A stretch of 64,000 bases of DNA from Hypericum androsaemum (taxonomy: Eukaryota; Streptophyta; Magnoliopsida; Malpighiales; Hypericaceae): the NCBI GenBank assembly GCA_963995505.1, contig OZ023180.1:11794689-11858688 (forward strand), read 5' to 3'. The notes beneath the pieces are model-generated. The model saw only the letters and a program-made list of their open reading frames with translations. It was not told the DNA's origin and searched no databases. Below, in pieces: positions 35,301 through 45,704 of the stretch. Every line of letters begins with the position of its first letter. The first letter of the stretch is position 1. Both the position numbers and the translations under genes were made by a program.

Positions 35301-35640
35301 ATTTGGTTTTTTTTCTCAACCTTTCGGTTATTACTTGATATACGACATTCTCAAAAGGTCCTTGAGACTCGTTATCTTCCTCGTATATTTGAGATACATC
35401 TCAAAGTCCTTCCACAATGGCGGTAATTTTTTAATTACTATCACCGCTTGGAAAGCATCATGGATAAGAATCTTATGAAGATCTCTACCATCCTTCTCGG
35501 ATTTACTCTCTTTGAGATACCAGTCAAGTTCAAGGCAGTTATGAAGAACATCATCTTTTCTTGCCACCTCTTCAAATTACTACCCTTGAACTTTTCTGAT
35601 TTCTTCAATTGAAAAAAACATTAGTGGGTTTCTAAGACCC
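32310..35640 (-). pseudogene. copia-2 gag-pol polyprotein remnant
   Basis: Domains in order: gag pieces (EKFKGSNLKRWQEKMMF; DAFQAVIVIKKLPPLWKDFE), protease WWVDIGATRHIC (DIGA for DTGA), short broken integrase pieces (DDCTRDCYVYLMRSKDEA; VGEAVLSANYVLDRVPHRKL), then a 426-codon frame (32864-34144) with the whole RT: WELVDLPPGSKPLGHKWIFK, HQMDVKMAFLNGDLEEEIYM, VCLYVDDMLIVGNND (YVDD). RNase H is 32310-32850 with [18 protein letters not shown] and SKENIADPLTKG. The integrase zinc finger and much of its core are deleted. Confidence 0.92.
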
Positions 35641-36989
35641 GGCATCACGACCTCAGCATCGCTAGCCCACACAACAAGAATCTCAGCGTTCATGTTGTTA
35701 TTAGCGTTCACTTCACCAATCAATTTCACAGATGTAGCAATTGATATGAACAACGTGTCTATAAAAAAAAAAATGGGCCCAACCCAAATCCATTTTCGTC
35801 AAGTACAGAACATTTGACCACACAACTACTCAACACCGGAGGAGAGTGTCGTGAAAGCCGAAACAGATTCATCATTTAATTAGTCGGTAGACCACGTCTA
35901 AGACTCGACTTTGACAACCAAAGAAAATACGTGCATGTAATGCACACATTAACTACCGAATAAAATATGTTTATGACTTAACATTCCTCGAGGCAATTAT
36001 AACGTTTCTAAAGACATGACGAGTTAAAGTTTTAACCATTTTCTCCACCCGTAGTCATGTCTTCACAAACTTTAACAACTTTGTACTCAAGGATCATTTA
36101 ATTTAGACAACTAAATAATCACTTAATTGGTTGCAAATAACATTTACTGTCCAAATGAATGAGAATCCCTCGTTGACTACTTCAATTCACAATAATTTTA
36201 AAAATTCATTGCATCGGCTTTAGACAGTAGTGTTACCAAATTTTGTTGGTAGGGTGATTGTTTTCCCTAATTACTCAACAATTTACATCCCTTTTGTGAA
36301 TGGATTTCAGCAAGTAGACTAATTACACTGTAACTCTCACTCTTCATATAATACCCCAGACTTACAGAAGAATGTGGGTGGGTGGACAATACGTTTACAC
36401 CACATGTAATGACCGACAGTCCCATTATGATTATTTAATAGGATGAACGTTCAGACTTTAACCAGAAACCCAATGGTTTCATGCATTAAGGTGGAAACGT
36501 TCTCAATTATTTGATCATTCAATTTTCCAAACTTCTGGACTTTTCATTTCTATTCTACACACAGGATAACAAAGAACATTTGTTAATATCATATGCTAAT
36601 CTAAAGTTCAATTCACGTTGTTGCAACAGCAATAATTATAATACCATGTTTATATATATTATTTTTTCCAACGTTGTGGCACTAAGCTACCTTTATAATT
36701 CCTGAGTATGCTCGTTCCCGGAGATAGAACGCACACAGAAATCTAACAAAAATTTCCTAGTGGAATTGCCGATACTATTTTTTTTAGTCCCCCACAAAGG
36801 AAATTCAACAAGCAAGTTTATATCATAGTCACTTAGCGATGACAATAATAACAACAGAACTAAAAACGAGATTGATAAAAAGCTGGAAAGTATTGTTAGT
36901 ATAAGCTTGTATACCACAGAATACTCTGTCGACAACGATATACATAATAACCATAGTTTACCAATATTAAGACAATATGAGTTTAAGAT
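35641..36989 (-). other. copia-2 5' untranslated region
   Basis: 1.35 kb between the 5' LTR and the gag start, AT-rich and without frames of note. A long leader is seen in some copia lineages. I see no additional gene. Confidence 0.6.
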
Positions 36990-38001
36990 TGTTGGAACAA
37001 ATATTAGTAAATTATGGTATGAACATGTAAATATAAATCGTAAGCATATAAAGAGAGGAGTTTAGAGAATGCTCACGATCACACTTGGAGCTAAATGTGT
37101 AAACTGTCGTCTTCAAAGTAGTGACTTTCGGATTGAATCCTGGACGAGGCCACAGTTTAACCGTGTGCCCTTAAACTCATATTACCCGCCTATATGCTTC
37201 AGGTCTCCGTGGGTAAGAGAGTTCCCAAGGTACAACGCCCAATCACGTGTACAAAAGGAAGCACTTTCGCACACCTTTCGAACCTTTGGTGGTGTAGAAC
37301 TCCGACTCTTATAGAAGTGAGAATGCTATGCAAGGGGGAGAGAAGTAGAGAGCTCAAGGAAGAGTATGAGTTAGGGATGGTTTGGAATGGAGGAGGAGGG
37401 CTCCTTTTATAGGAAGCCTAGGCCTCCAACATTCAAATCCGCATTAACTCTGGCCATTAACTAGCCCATTAACTTGGTGAGTAAATGGGTGGTTACTAGA
37501 CCATAAAAACCTCATATTAACTTGGCGGTTACTCTCATTAGGTTGGCTCGAATTTAATTTCGAAAATTCAAAATTTAAATTCAAATGCCAACTAGGAGAA
37601 GAAGGTTCTAGAGCGTGGGCTTGTCCAAGAGGAAACTCAATCAGATTTTGGCCCAATAATCGCTTCAACAAGTCCGGCCCAGCTCTAAAAAGATAAGGCC
37701 TTAGAACCTGGAACAATTCTCACAAACCCACAATCATGTAACCCGCAGCTAGACCACCTTTAAGCCAATTTGTCATTCACCCCGAGAATTGGATCTTCGC
37801 AAGTGTTATATATATCGTTACGAAGCTTTATCAATGAGCTTCGTATTGATCTCACAAACACCCAAATTCAATTGGTGTAACCTCTAATTAAATTATATTT
37901 AATTAAGATTCTCCCTCTAATTAAATATTTGGGCCTGGAGCCCAATACACTCAATTGTATTGGGCCATCTCTTCCTTGGTTATTAAACCAATTCTCCAAT
38001 A
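36990..38001 (-). repeat. 5' LTR of copia-2
   Basis: 1,012 bp. The inner edge at 36989 is followed (minus) by ATCTTAAACTC rather than a tRNA-complementary site, so the primer binding site is lost or this edge was altered. Confidence 0.95.
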
Positions 38002-38113
38002 ATTTTCCATGGAACAGTAGTGAAGGAATCATTGCTTTAGAATAAAATATAGTATTAGACTCCATATCTGAAAAAAACTAGGAAGAAATGGGCTTCTGAT
38101 CAAAGAAACAAGC

Positions 38114-38215
38114 CTATGAAATTGCCTGACAAATTCAAGACCTTCAGACCAACAAATGCACTTAAAAATGGGATTATAGCCAATCCATGATTTGACAGCT
38201 GAGCTACGGTAACAG
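38114..38215 (-). pseudogene. LRR pseudogene, exon before the repeats (part 2)
   Basis: Directly continues the previous part after the MITE: VAQLSNHGLAIIPFLSAF, then VGLKVLNLSGNFI. Leu-x-x-Leu-x-Leu spacing marks the first LRR. The exon seems to end at CATAG followed by GC rather than GT (38113-38112), so the donor is either a GC type or mutated. Confidence 0.85.
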
Positions 38216-38520
38216 AAGGGGTTTGGATTGGATACGGAATGCCCCCATTCCAAACCGTTTGAAGTGAAGACATGCGGGAACTTTTTTACAAAAGTGCTAA
38301 AATATGAGGACCAAAATAAAAAAGTCATACATGTTGGTATCGTAAACGGGACATGCCGGTATCGCAAACACAGGCTGGAACAAAGGTCGGTATCACGTAA
38401 CAGCGCATGCCAGCATCATGACCAGGGCATGTCGGTATCGTAAACAGGAAATGCTAGTACGGTCCCCCTTCACTCTAAACCGTCTGGAATGAATTTCTTC
38501 ACTCCGGACTCAATCCACTT
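38216..38520. mobile_element. Mutator-type MITE, copy 2, in an exon of the LRR gene
   Basis: 305 bp. The ends match copies 1 and 3 (ggattggatacggaatgccc at the left; cactccggactcaatcca at the right). The flanking 9-bp sequences cggtaacag (38207-38215) and ctgtaacat (38521-38529) agree at 7 of 9 positions, an aged target duplication. The interior has 'catgccggtatcg' style repeats. It splits the LRR reading frame between SLSAYVT and VAQLSN. Confidence 0.88.
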
Positions 38521-38973
38521 CTGTAACATAAGCACTTAAAGAAGCGATGTATCTTTTAGCCGCTTCCATGCCAGGAGAATCCTTCTCGACCACTTTTGCA
38601 ACAAACAACCCACCATCTGGAACATCTGCTGATTTCTTTGGTGGGTCATCTTAGAACTTTGGCCTGCGACATCATGACCCAGTTGTGGATTTGAAGATTC
38701 CGCATTTCCCAAATTCACATCATCCATGATAGGTATTACCCGGTCTTTGGCTGATGCCATGTAATTAGAACCATCATAATTATCATTGAAGGCATTTGTG
38801 TGATCGTTTATCTCAGCTTTGCACAAGCTATCATCTTCTACTTTATCTTCCATGATTTGCAGTCGGACCTCGTGTTTTGCAATATCTTTCCACCTTGATT
38901 ATAGTGTATCAAGATTTCAGCATTTCGACCCAAATAAGCATTTATCAAAATCAACGGCTGAGGGGCCAATATC
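38521..38973 (-). pseudogene. LRR pseudogene, exon before the repeats (part 1)
   Basis: Reads DIGPSAVDFDKCLFG, then a TGA and a TAA in frame, SRWKDIAKHEVRLQ, EDDSLCKAE, and KDRVIPIMDD. A 1-nt shift near 38650 leads to DDPPKKSADVPDGGLF, VAKVVEKDSP and AAKRYIASLSAYVT at the MITE duplication (38521-38529). The two stops look like C-to-T changes of Arg (CGA) and Gln (CAA) codons. Confidence 0.85.
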
Positions 38974-39032
38974 CTGTAAAGAGCATCCTATCAGTGGTGC
39001 AATTTAGGTGGGAGCTCAAAAGGCACCGTTAC

Positions 39033-39406
39033 CTTGCAGCGATCGAATGCTACGCCAGCCGACCACTGTCGGAGACTGCCTGAGTCGCCTGACTCTGCAG
39101 CACCGCCGTCGTCTGCGCGAGGAGTTTCCTCAGAAGCCGTTCCACCTCCAGCCTTAATGAGATAGAAACTCGACCGAAGGCTTCTAGAGAAGACCGACAC
39201 CGGCCGAGGTCGCCTCCCATCACCGCCACCAGTCTCGACGCTCAAGCCGACGCCTGAGTCCCTGTCGCTGCTGCATTACACCGCCGCTCTGTGGTGGTTG
39301 TTGCTGGTTTCAACTTTCCCCCTTTCCTCAATTGGGAATGCTGAATTGGAAATTTTGGAAAATTGGGAATTGTCGGAGCTGATTGGGTTAACTCAGAGTT
39401 TTCCAT
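39033..39406 (-). pseudogene. LRR pseudogene, probable first exon
   Basis: The ATG at 39406 opens MENSELTQSAP. After a frame change near 39270 the frame RRPRPVSVFSRSLRSSF..FDRCK runs to a donor (AAG/GTAACG) at 39032. Its phase joins the next exon (K/DIGPSAVDF) with a 59-bp intron ending in tttacag. The protein part is low complexity and I do not recognise it, so membership in the LRR gene rests on splice phase and adjacency. Confidence 0.45.
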
Positions 39407-39500
39407 ATTTGAGGGTTGTTTTCTGAATTCACAGAAAGTTAGTGGATTGATTCTGTAATTTGACAAAAAAGTAAGAATTCTAGAATCTAGGTGAAAAGAG

Positions 39501-40852
39501 GGCAAATTACTGTAGTGTCTCTCGTGTTTGACTAAATCAACGATTTAGTCCCCCGAGTTTCAAAAATTATTCTCCTGTCCCCCGTGTTTGATTTTATTAT
39601 ACTCTCGGGTCCCTCGCTGATGTCATCTTTTTTTTGTCACTAAAATGACAATAATACCCTTGCCCAACCAATCCATATCTTCGGTCATCTTCTCCGGTCA
39701 CTTTTTCTGGTGAAAACCAACTTCCGATCATTCCTTATTCTTTCGATCTCCTCAATCTCTCTCTCTCTCTCTCTCTCTCTAAACCCTCCAACTTTGAATC
39801 TCTCTGTTAGAGCTTAAAGAGAGGGGAAATGCTGAGCTATTCCTTCCGCCATAACAGAACCAAAGAATACGAAGAGGTGGAAGAGACCCACTATGACGTC
39901 GTTGATTGGGTCAGTTCTTGTTCCTGTTTTGATGTGTTAGAAGAGCAACCTTCACAATTAATTTTTTAGACCCACCGGAGGGAAAATAATAGGCAAAAGC
40001 CCTTAATTTCCTAAACCAGAATTTGCGCATCAAATGTCACCACCGTTCACCGGAGGGAAAATGACGGGCAAGGGGGCAACCGCATTATAGCCCTTAATTT
40101 CCTCCACCTTCTCCAGTTCACTTCCTCTCTCTGAAGAAGAAAACCGCCTAGTAAGGTCTAGCGCGAAAGTGAACAAGTAAGGGGGAAACACAAGGAAAGG
40201 GATGAGTGGGGCGAGAGAGAAAGGGGCAAAAAAATTTCCATTGGCATCGGCGAGAGAGGAAGGCAATTACTTCTTAGTTTCTGGTTGTGGGATCGTCGTC
40301 GGTGAGAAAGGGACGCAGATGTACCTCACCAGCATCGTCGTCTTCATGGTCGGCAGCAGCTATGCCGCCGTCCCCCTCTACAGCCGCTTTTGCTAGGCCA
40401 CTGGCTACGGTGGCACCATCCAATGCCGTGAGCTCACCATAAAAACAAACACAATACCCATTAAAAAAATTGAAACTTCAGTTATCGAAACCCAGTTGGC
40501 ACCTTTGCCGCCCATGAGAAGAACCTAAACCAAAAACCCAATAGAGGGTTTCCTTTGCATGCCAGCGACAGAGCCGTGGTGAGGGTCGATCGAGAGGAAG
40601 GAAGACAAAAGAGCTTGGTTCCGATTTTTTTGGACGGCGATAAGAACAGATCCAATATGAGGAAGAGAATAGTTTTTTTAAGTATATAATGGTCATTACA
40701 ATGACAAATACAAAAAAATTGATTGATGACGTCAGCCAGGTATATGAGAGTATAATAAAATCAAACGCGGGGGACGGGAGGATAATTTTTGAAACACAGG
40801 GGACTAAATTATCAATTTAGTTAAATATGAAGGACACCACGGTAATTTATAC
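39501..40852. mobile_element. Pack-MULE-like element with ~150-bp terminal inverted repeats
   Basis: Left arm about 39504-39655, right arm about 40690-40848. Read inward both give AAATTAC(T/C)GT(A/G)GTGTC, 'tttagtcccc', 'tttcaaaaattat', 'tttgattttattatactctc' and 'gatgtcatc' or 'gacgtcatc'. Long inverted ends with a gene piece inside fit a Pack-MULE, but no clear 9-bp duplication is visible, so the superfamily is not proven. The interior carries a COX11 fragment and a short ORF (39829-39969, MLSYSFRHNRTKEYEEVEE) of unknown origin. Confidence 0.75.
40202..40440 (+). pseudogene. COX11: captured COX11 fragment
   Basis: COX11 is the inner-membrane copper chaperone that builds the Cu(B) site of cytochrome c oxidase in mitochondria. 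The fragment reads MYLTSIVVFMVGSSYAAVPL, YSRFC, a TAG, then ATGYGGTIQCRE. This is the transmembrane helix plus the conserved YAAVPLY..FCQ.TGYGGT motif of the family, with the Gln codon (CAG) changed to TAG. The upstream part (from MSGAREKG at 40202) is not COX11-like. The Cu-binding domain, which follows in the family, is absent. It lies between the two inverted ends, so it was most likely carried by the element. Confidence 0.85.
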
Positions 40853-41369
40853 TAAAAATAGAATTGTACCTAAATACTAATAATACCTCTGATGTAATAT
40901 CACTTCTAAGTATTTTTTTGGTGGAAGAGGAGTGGCTAAAACTCCTAAATATATAACGAAAATGGCCAATTACATCATACTAACTGCAAGGCCCCCTCTC
41001 GGCCTCTTGTGAGGTTGCAACCGTCAACCTTGTCAAAATCCTATCACGTGAAAACATAGTGGGAAAAATTCGTGATGGGGAAAGAGTACCTCAGGAAAGA
41101 ATGTCCCCTCTTGGCGTTTAGGATATCGCATAACCTGGCCTTACACCATCACTAGATAATACATCTCGAGAAGGAAAGTCCCCTAGGCTTCGTGCCATCA
41201 ACATCTCTGGAAATACGAGTACATCGAGGGAGACTAACTCCCCGCAAGCCATCCAAATACACATCGATGCAAAAGTCTGAGGGAACACAAAAAATAACAT
41301 ACTCAATGGAAATCTCAAGGGCAAACTTGGACAGCGCATCCGCCACCTGGTTATCCTTACGCTAGGTAT

Positions 41370-42120
41370 ATTGAAGTTCAATCTCCCAATCATTCGCCAG
41401 TAGCTCCCTTGCCCTCAATATGAGAGTAGCCAGGGGGTGGGCTCGAACAACTGGACGTCCAACATAGAAGATAGCCAGAGACGAGTCCACCTCCAACAGA
41501 ACCCTCCTGAACCCCCTCCCTCAGGCCATCTGAAGACCAAGGATAAGGGCCCAGAGCTCTACAGCCAAGGAGGTACAACTCCCAATGCTCATAACGAACC
41601 CACATAACCAAATACCACCCAGATCACAGATGATACCACCACCCCCAGTAGGACCCGAGTTGTCCATCGAAGCTCCAACCATATTGAGCTAGACAAAGCC
41701 CTTCACAGGTCGCTGCCAGGAAACTAGAATCTTCTGACGAGGGGATAATGGAGTATTCTGGTCTGCTAGGACACGAGCAAACTCCCGTGCTTGTGAAGTG
41801 ATGAGAAAAGGGGGTGCCCTAATGTAGTGCCAGGACAAAAAGCCGAGTCACTTCACCATCACTATAGCCACCAACAGACCCTCATAAAAATCGTAGCCCA
41901 CAAAGAGCCCCTAATAGGAGTGGTGGTGTCTGAAATATTGGCCCAAAGCCACCGGCGAGGATCCATGTCAGTGTAGAAGCCACGTGGCGGTCGTGGTAGG
42001 AGAGAAGCCCACAACGACTTGGAGAACCTGCAATCACGAGATATGTGCATCAGTGACCTGAACCACATCTCAGGCACGTATCATCTCTGTGAAGTGCCTC
42101 TGCGCCCTCTCTGCTTTCAT
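41370..42120 (-). pseudogene. LINE-C zf-RVT and RNase H
   Basis: 41862-42077 is a degraded zf-RVT/connection part (CRFSKSLWASLLPRPPRGF). RNase H follows: VGASMDNSGPTGGGGIICDL (Asp present as MDNSG), SCTSLAVELWALILGLQMA (catalytic Glu), EVDSSLA, and near 41350 RKDNQVADALSKFALEISIE with the last conserved Asp. Two stops interrupt it. Confidence 0.85.
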
Positions 42121-42499
42121 CATCAACCTGTAATGACAAAATAGCCAATTGAAAAATTGAATCCTCTCAGGAACTCGTAATGTCTAAATTGGTGTCCAGA
42201 TCAGGTCCGTCGGTGGCATCTCCACATCCCTGCACAACACCCTGTAAAGAGACTGAGTAGAGAACCGCCCATCCTGAGTGAGGCTCCAGGATAACGAGTC
42301 TATCCAGTCTGGAAAAATCTATAAAAGAATCAAAGTCAGAGACCCAATAACATATAGAGGGAGGAAAGCCTCCAGACAAGGAATATCCCAATCATCCTTA
42401 GGGGACCAATACTCAGCCACCTACTTCCCAGCCTTTTTAGCAGGGAGATCACCAAGGAGGTAGTTTCAAAAAGAGCCACAGGTCATCCCAAAAGGACGT

Positions 42500-43855
42500 G
42501 CGAAGGCCATTACCCATATTTTAACGAAGACCGTGGGCAAAGGCCGGATAAGCCTTCACCATGGCCCGTCAGGTGGCAGAAGAACTACGCTTTGACTTTA
42601 GCAGATCTAGGTCGACGCCACCCCTACCATATTTGCCAATCAGGACATGCACCTAGAGAGAATCCTAAGATGGAAAAAATTTCCATGGCAGCTTGGCAAA
42701 AGATGACATATTGACCTTCCACATAGGCTAAAGACCAAGGCCACCTACCTTCTTAAGGAGCCACATAGAATCCTTACTAACGAGATGGACCAGCTGGTGG
42801 TCCTGATGGGTGCCCCAAATGAATTCGCAAATACAATGGTCCATATTGCAACAAAGACTGGCAGGCAATAGATCTATCTGCATAGTATAGGCGAGGATAA
42901 AATAGAGAATCGAGCGAGCGAGCGTCAGATGCCCTGTCCTACTCAAGGATCTTGCCTTCCATTCAGCCATCTTGCCTTGAATCTTCTTCAGAACGTAGTG
43001 GTAGGACTGATGACAGTCTCGTCTAAGGTCACTAGGGGCACCTAAGTATTGGCCCAGTTCTGAAGTCAGGGGGATACCCATCACGTTACTGAGCTGGCTC
43101 ACAAGCTCATAGCCAACGTTCTGGGAAACCATGACCTTAAACTTGGACAAACTAACTCGTTGCCCCGAGCAACCAAAGAAGGTCTCTAAGAGGTCACGAA
43201 CCACCTCAGCCTGGGTAACAGAGGCCTTGCACAGGAGGATCAGATCATCGGTGAATATTAGCTGAGAGAGGGGGAAATAAGATGCGAGAGACTCTCCATG
43301 CAAAGAATAAATATGTAAAGGGAGATAGGATCATCCTGACGAATCCCACAGGTCGGGGAGAAGGCCTCTGTCATCCCCTCATTCCAGAGAACCCGCATCA
43401 AAATAGTCGAGACATACTTCATAATCTAGGCGATAAAAGTCGTAGGAAGACCCGCCAGGATGAGCATCTTCCAGAGGAAGTTCCAGCTAAGACGGTCATA
43501 AGCCTTCTCGAGATCCATCTTAATGACCATCTAGCCAGTGTCACCCTTTTTCTAGGGCATTGAGTGGACCACCTCCTGAAGGATAATTATATTATCCGAC
43601 ATATAGTGGCCCATGACAAAGCTGAACTGCGTCGGACTGACCATAGTATCAAGAAGGGCTTCAGTCTACCCACCAGGATCTTTGTAATGATCTTATAGAG
43701 AATACTACAAAGGCTAATGGGCCAAAACTGGGTCAACAACTCAGGCTTCGGGACTTTAGGGAGGAGAGTGATTAACGTAGCGTTCAGGTGGGGAGGGAAA
43801 CGACCACTGCGGAAGAATTCCTGGACCTGGGCACACATCGAATCGTCAACCACCT
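42500..43855 (-). pseudogene. LINE-C reverse transcriptase
   Basis: From 43853: NATLITLLPKVPKPELLTQF then PISLCSILYKIITKILVGRL. Next MVIKMDLEKAYDRLSWNFL (first Asp), IRQDDPISLYIF, and the 191-codon frame 42728-43303 with LSQLIFTDDLILLCKAS, where FTDD replaces YADD (both Asp kept). SQYLGAP-type and WKARSLSRTGHLTLARSIL blocks follow. Stops separate the parts. Confidence 0.9.
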
Positions 43856-44389
43856 TTTAGTACTTTAAAAAAAAGGCAACTTTGTAGCCATCCTTACCCG
43901 GGGCCTTGTAGGCCCCATCTGGGAAAAACAATCACTGATCTCTGCACAACAAGTGGGGCTACACAGGTCAGATAAAACATTGTCTTCCAAGGCATGAAAG
44001 CCATTCCAGAACAGGAGGGCTGGCCAAAGTGGCTCCTCCTCAGAGTACAGGTATCAAAAGTGATCAACAGGCAAGGCGCAAAAAGAGTCCTGATCTTAAA
44101 GCCACTTTCCATTAGAGGATAGGAGACCACACACCCGGTTCCCATGTCTACGGACAATAGTCGAGGTACGAAAGAAGTGGGTATTGTGGTCTCTATAAGC
44201 AATCCAGTGTTCCTTAGACTTTTGCATCTAGAGGAGTGCCTCCTGATCGAGGATACCTTCCAAATCAATACATAGCTTGTCCTCCAGACATAGTAGGCCA
44301 CACGTAACACTAGTCTCCAAGGACCTCTGAACACCCCAAGTCTAGCAATGCATCTATCCTTGTGCTTGAGGATATTTCTAAACACCTCC

Positions 44390-45080
44390 TGATTCCACTC
44401 ACGTAGAGGGATTCTAATACACTACTAGCCAGGGAGGGCTTTGGCCACTAGGTGTCAAGGAAAGGTATGAAGAAGCAGCCAGGTAGCCTGAAAATGGAAG
44501 AGCCTCTCCCTCATACTCCCCCCTCACTCGGCCAAAGCTCGAGAAGGATCAGGGAGTGGTCAGAGGCCACCCGAGGTAGGTGTCTGACTACCTCTTTCGG
44601 CCAGTCTAAACGACAATCCTCATTGCACAAAAAATGATCAATGTGGAAGTCTTACGACCACGAGCTCAAGTGAATCTTGGTCCCAGAAACCCAACGTCAA
44701 TGAGGCCTAAGGTATTAATATACTCCGTGAAATGCATATTCTGGTCTGAGAGGCCTCTGGAGTCCCTGTGTCGCTCATCGAGGGGCCGGATATCATTGAA
44801 GTCCCCTCAAAGAATCCAAGGTCTAACTATGGTGGTACTGAGAGTAATGAGCCGATTCCACATGAATTGACACTCAGTAGGTCTGGGGTTGGCGTAAATG
44901 GCAGCGAGATGGAAGGTATCCTGATGGTTACTAACGCTCGTCAGAATAAACTGGCTATCCTGAACTCGAATGGAGAGCTGAACCATTGATTCGTTCCAGA
45001 GGAGCCAGATGCCCCTATTACCCTATATGCTTTGCTCCTCAAGATTTGGGGTTCTAGGATAGCTGGAATACTCGGCTGAT
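44390..45080 (-). pseudogene. LINE-C endonuclease (AP-type) remnant
   Basis: Broken frames give the C-terminal half of the exonuclease-endonuclease-phosphatase fold: DFHIDHFLCNEDCRLDWP, then VVRHLPRVASDHSLILLEL with the catalytic SDH motif (family 'TASDHCPI'). The enzyme nicks target DNA for priming. Stops precede and follow. Confidence 0.8.
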
Positions 45081-45242
45081 GACGTTGAATCAAACTCCTT
45101 GTGACTTGCAGGAAGCAGGAGTTTCCGACACCACAACTGTGATACCCTGTAAATGATATGTACTGTCTGAAATACCTTAAGTGATTTGATTGGTACTATC
45201 CATATCAATAAGGTGCACCTTCTTTTCTAGCACACATCTTGA

Positions 45243-45318
45243 GAGAACTCCAGGTTAAACGCATTTGGCCGGGAGAAGGATCAGGATGGGTGACCTTCTG
45301 GAAAGTTTTCGGGATGTG
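45243..45318 (+). other. 5S rRNA-derived block in Cassandra LTR 1
   Basis: Reads GAGAACTCC..GTTAAACGC, then GGATGGGTGACC, which follows the plant 5S rRNA 3' half, including the A-box, intermediate element and C-box of its internal RNA polymerase III promoter, with several substitutions. The 5' half of 5S is not evident. It is part of the LTR, not an independent 5S gene. Confidence 0.88.
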
Positions 45319-45587
45319 TGCGAGTGAGGACAAAGTACACTGGAAAAGACATGTATTGGTCTGTGGAGCCAGTCGGTCAGATCATGGGGTGTCACATATG
45401 GTGTCAGAGCAAATACGCTTCTGGGACTGTTCTGTATTCTGTTTGGCGCGATGAGGACGTCACGTATTTAATAAGGGGTGAATGCGATACCCTGTAAATG
45501 ATATGTACTGTCTGAAATGTCTTAAGTGATTTGATTGGTACTATCCATATCAACAAGGTGCACCTTCTTTTCTAGTACACATCTTGA

Positions 45588-45664
45588 GAGAACTCCAAGG
45601 TAAACGCGTTTGGCCGAGAGTAGGATCAGGATAGGTGACCTCCTGGAAAGTTTTTGGGATGCAT
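45588..45664 (+). other. 5S rRNA-derived block in Cassandra LTR 2
   Basis: Second copy: AGAACTCCAAGGTAAACGC, then GAGTAGGATCAGGATAGGTG and ACCTCCTGGAAAGT. In places closer to 5S rRNA (GAGAGTAG, CCTCCTGG) than the first copy, which suggests independent decay of the two LTRs. Confidence 0.88.
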
Positions 45665-45704
45665 GCGAGTGAGGATAAAGCACGCTGGAAAAGATCCGTG
45701 TTGA

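Larger units (their letters stand above)
30716..38001 (-). mobile_element. Ty1/copia retrotransposon (copia-2) in the LRR gene
   Basis: A 7.3-kb minus-strand element with ~1-kb LTRs (30716-31712 and 36990-38001) that are nearly identical. It is flanked by a perfect target duplication ATTTT (30711-30715, 38002-38006). The plus-strand ends are TGTTGG...CCAATA, with TA where CA is usual in both LTRs. A polypurine tract (minus: CATGTGGGGGATTA) adjoins the 3' LTR. The polyprotein is decayed though the LTRs are alike. It inserted next to the splice acceptor of an LRR exon. Confidence 0.95.
20557..39406 (-). pseudogene. leucine-rich-repeat gene ('outer arm dynein light chain 1'-like), split by four mobile elements
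   Basis: Host pieces, in gene order, are 39406-39033, 38973-38521, 38215-38114, 30710-30571, 30460-30065 and 20767-20557. Together they follow a plant LRR protein family end to end: an acidic linker, KDRVIP, a VPDGGLFVAKVVEKDSP block, LRR units and the basic tail ending SEGTLGAL before TGA at 20557. The inserts are gypsy-2 with nested copia-1, copia-2 and a MITE; removal at the target duplications restores the homology. It is dead: stops at conserved positions (TGA and TAA in 38.9 kb, TAG in an LRR at 30.39 kb) and at least three 1-nt shifts (near 38650, 30275 and 20705). The function of the family in plants, which lack dynein, is not established. Confidence 0.88.
40914..45137 (-). mobile_element. 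near-complete but decayed LINE (LINE-C)
   Basis: Minus-strand order: endonuclease, reverse transcriptase, zf-RVT, RNase H, then a 3' end marked on the plus strand by T7 at 40914-40920. The 5' part stops at the Cassandra element at 45138, so the ORF1 (gag-like) protein is not seen. Frames are broken throughout, but every domain is recognisable. Length and order are those of plant L1-like elements. Confidence 0.9.
45138..45704 (+). mobile_element. Cassandra-type TRIM retrotransposon with 5S rRNA sequence in the LTR
   Basis: The first LTR is 45138-45396 (TGTGATACCC...GTCACA, 259 bp). After 'ta' comes the primer site TGGTGTCAGAGC (45399-45410). The internal part is about 70 bp and ends with a purine-rich 'taaggggtgaa'. 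The second LTR starts TGCGATACCC at 45483 and breaks off near 45704. Both LTRs contain a 5S rRNA-like block. Very short size, no coding DNA and 5S sequence in the LTR define Cassandra, a non-autonomous family moved in trans. Confidence 0.93.

Noticed and set aside
45243..45318. A functional 5S rRNA gene
   Set aside because: Only the 3' half is recognisable, it carries several substitutions, and it lies in an LTR pair with a primer site.
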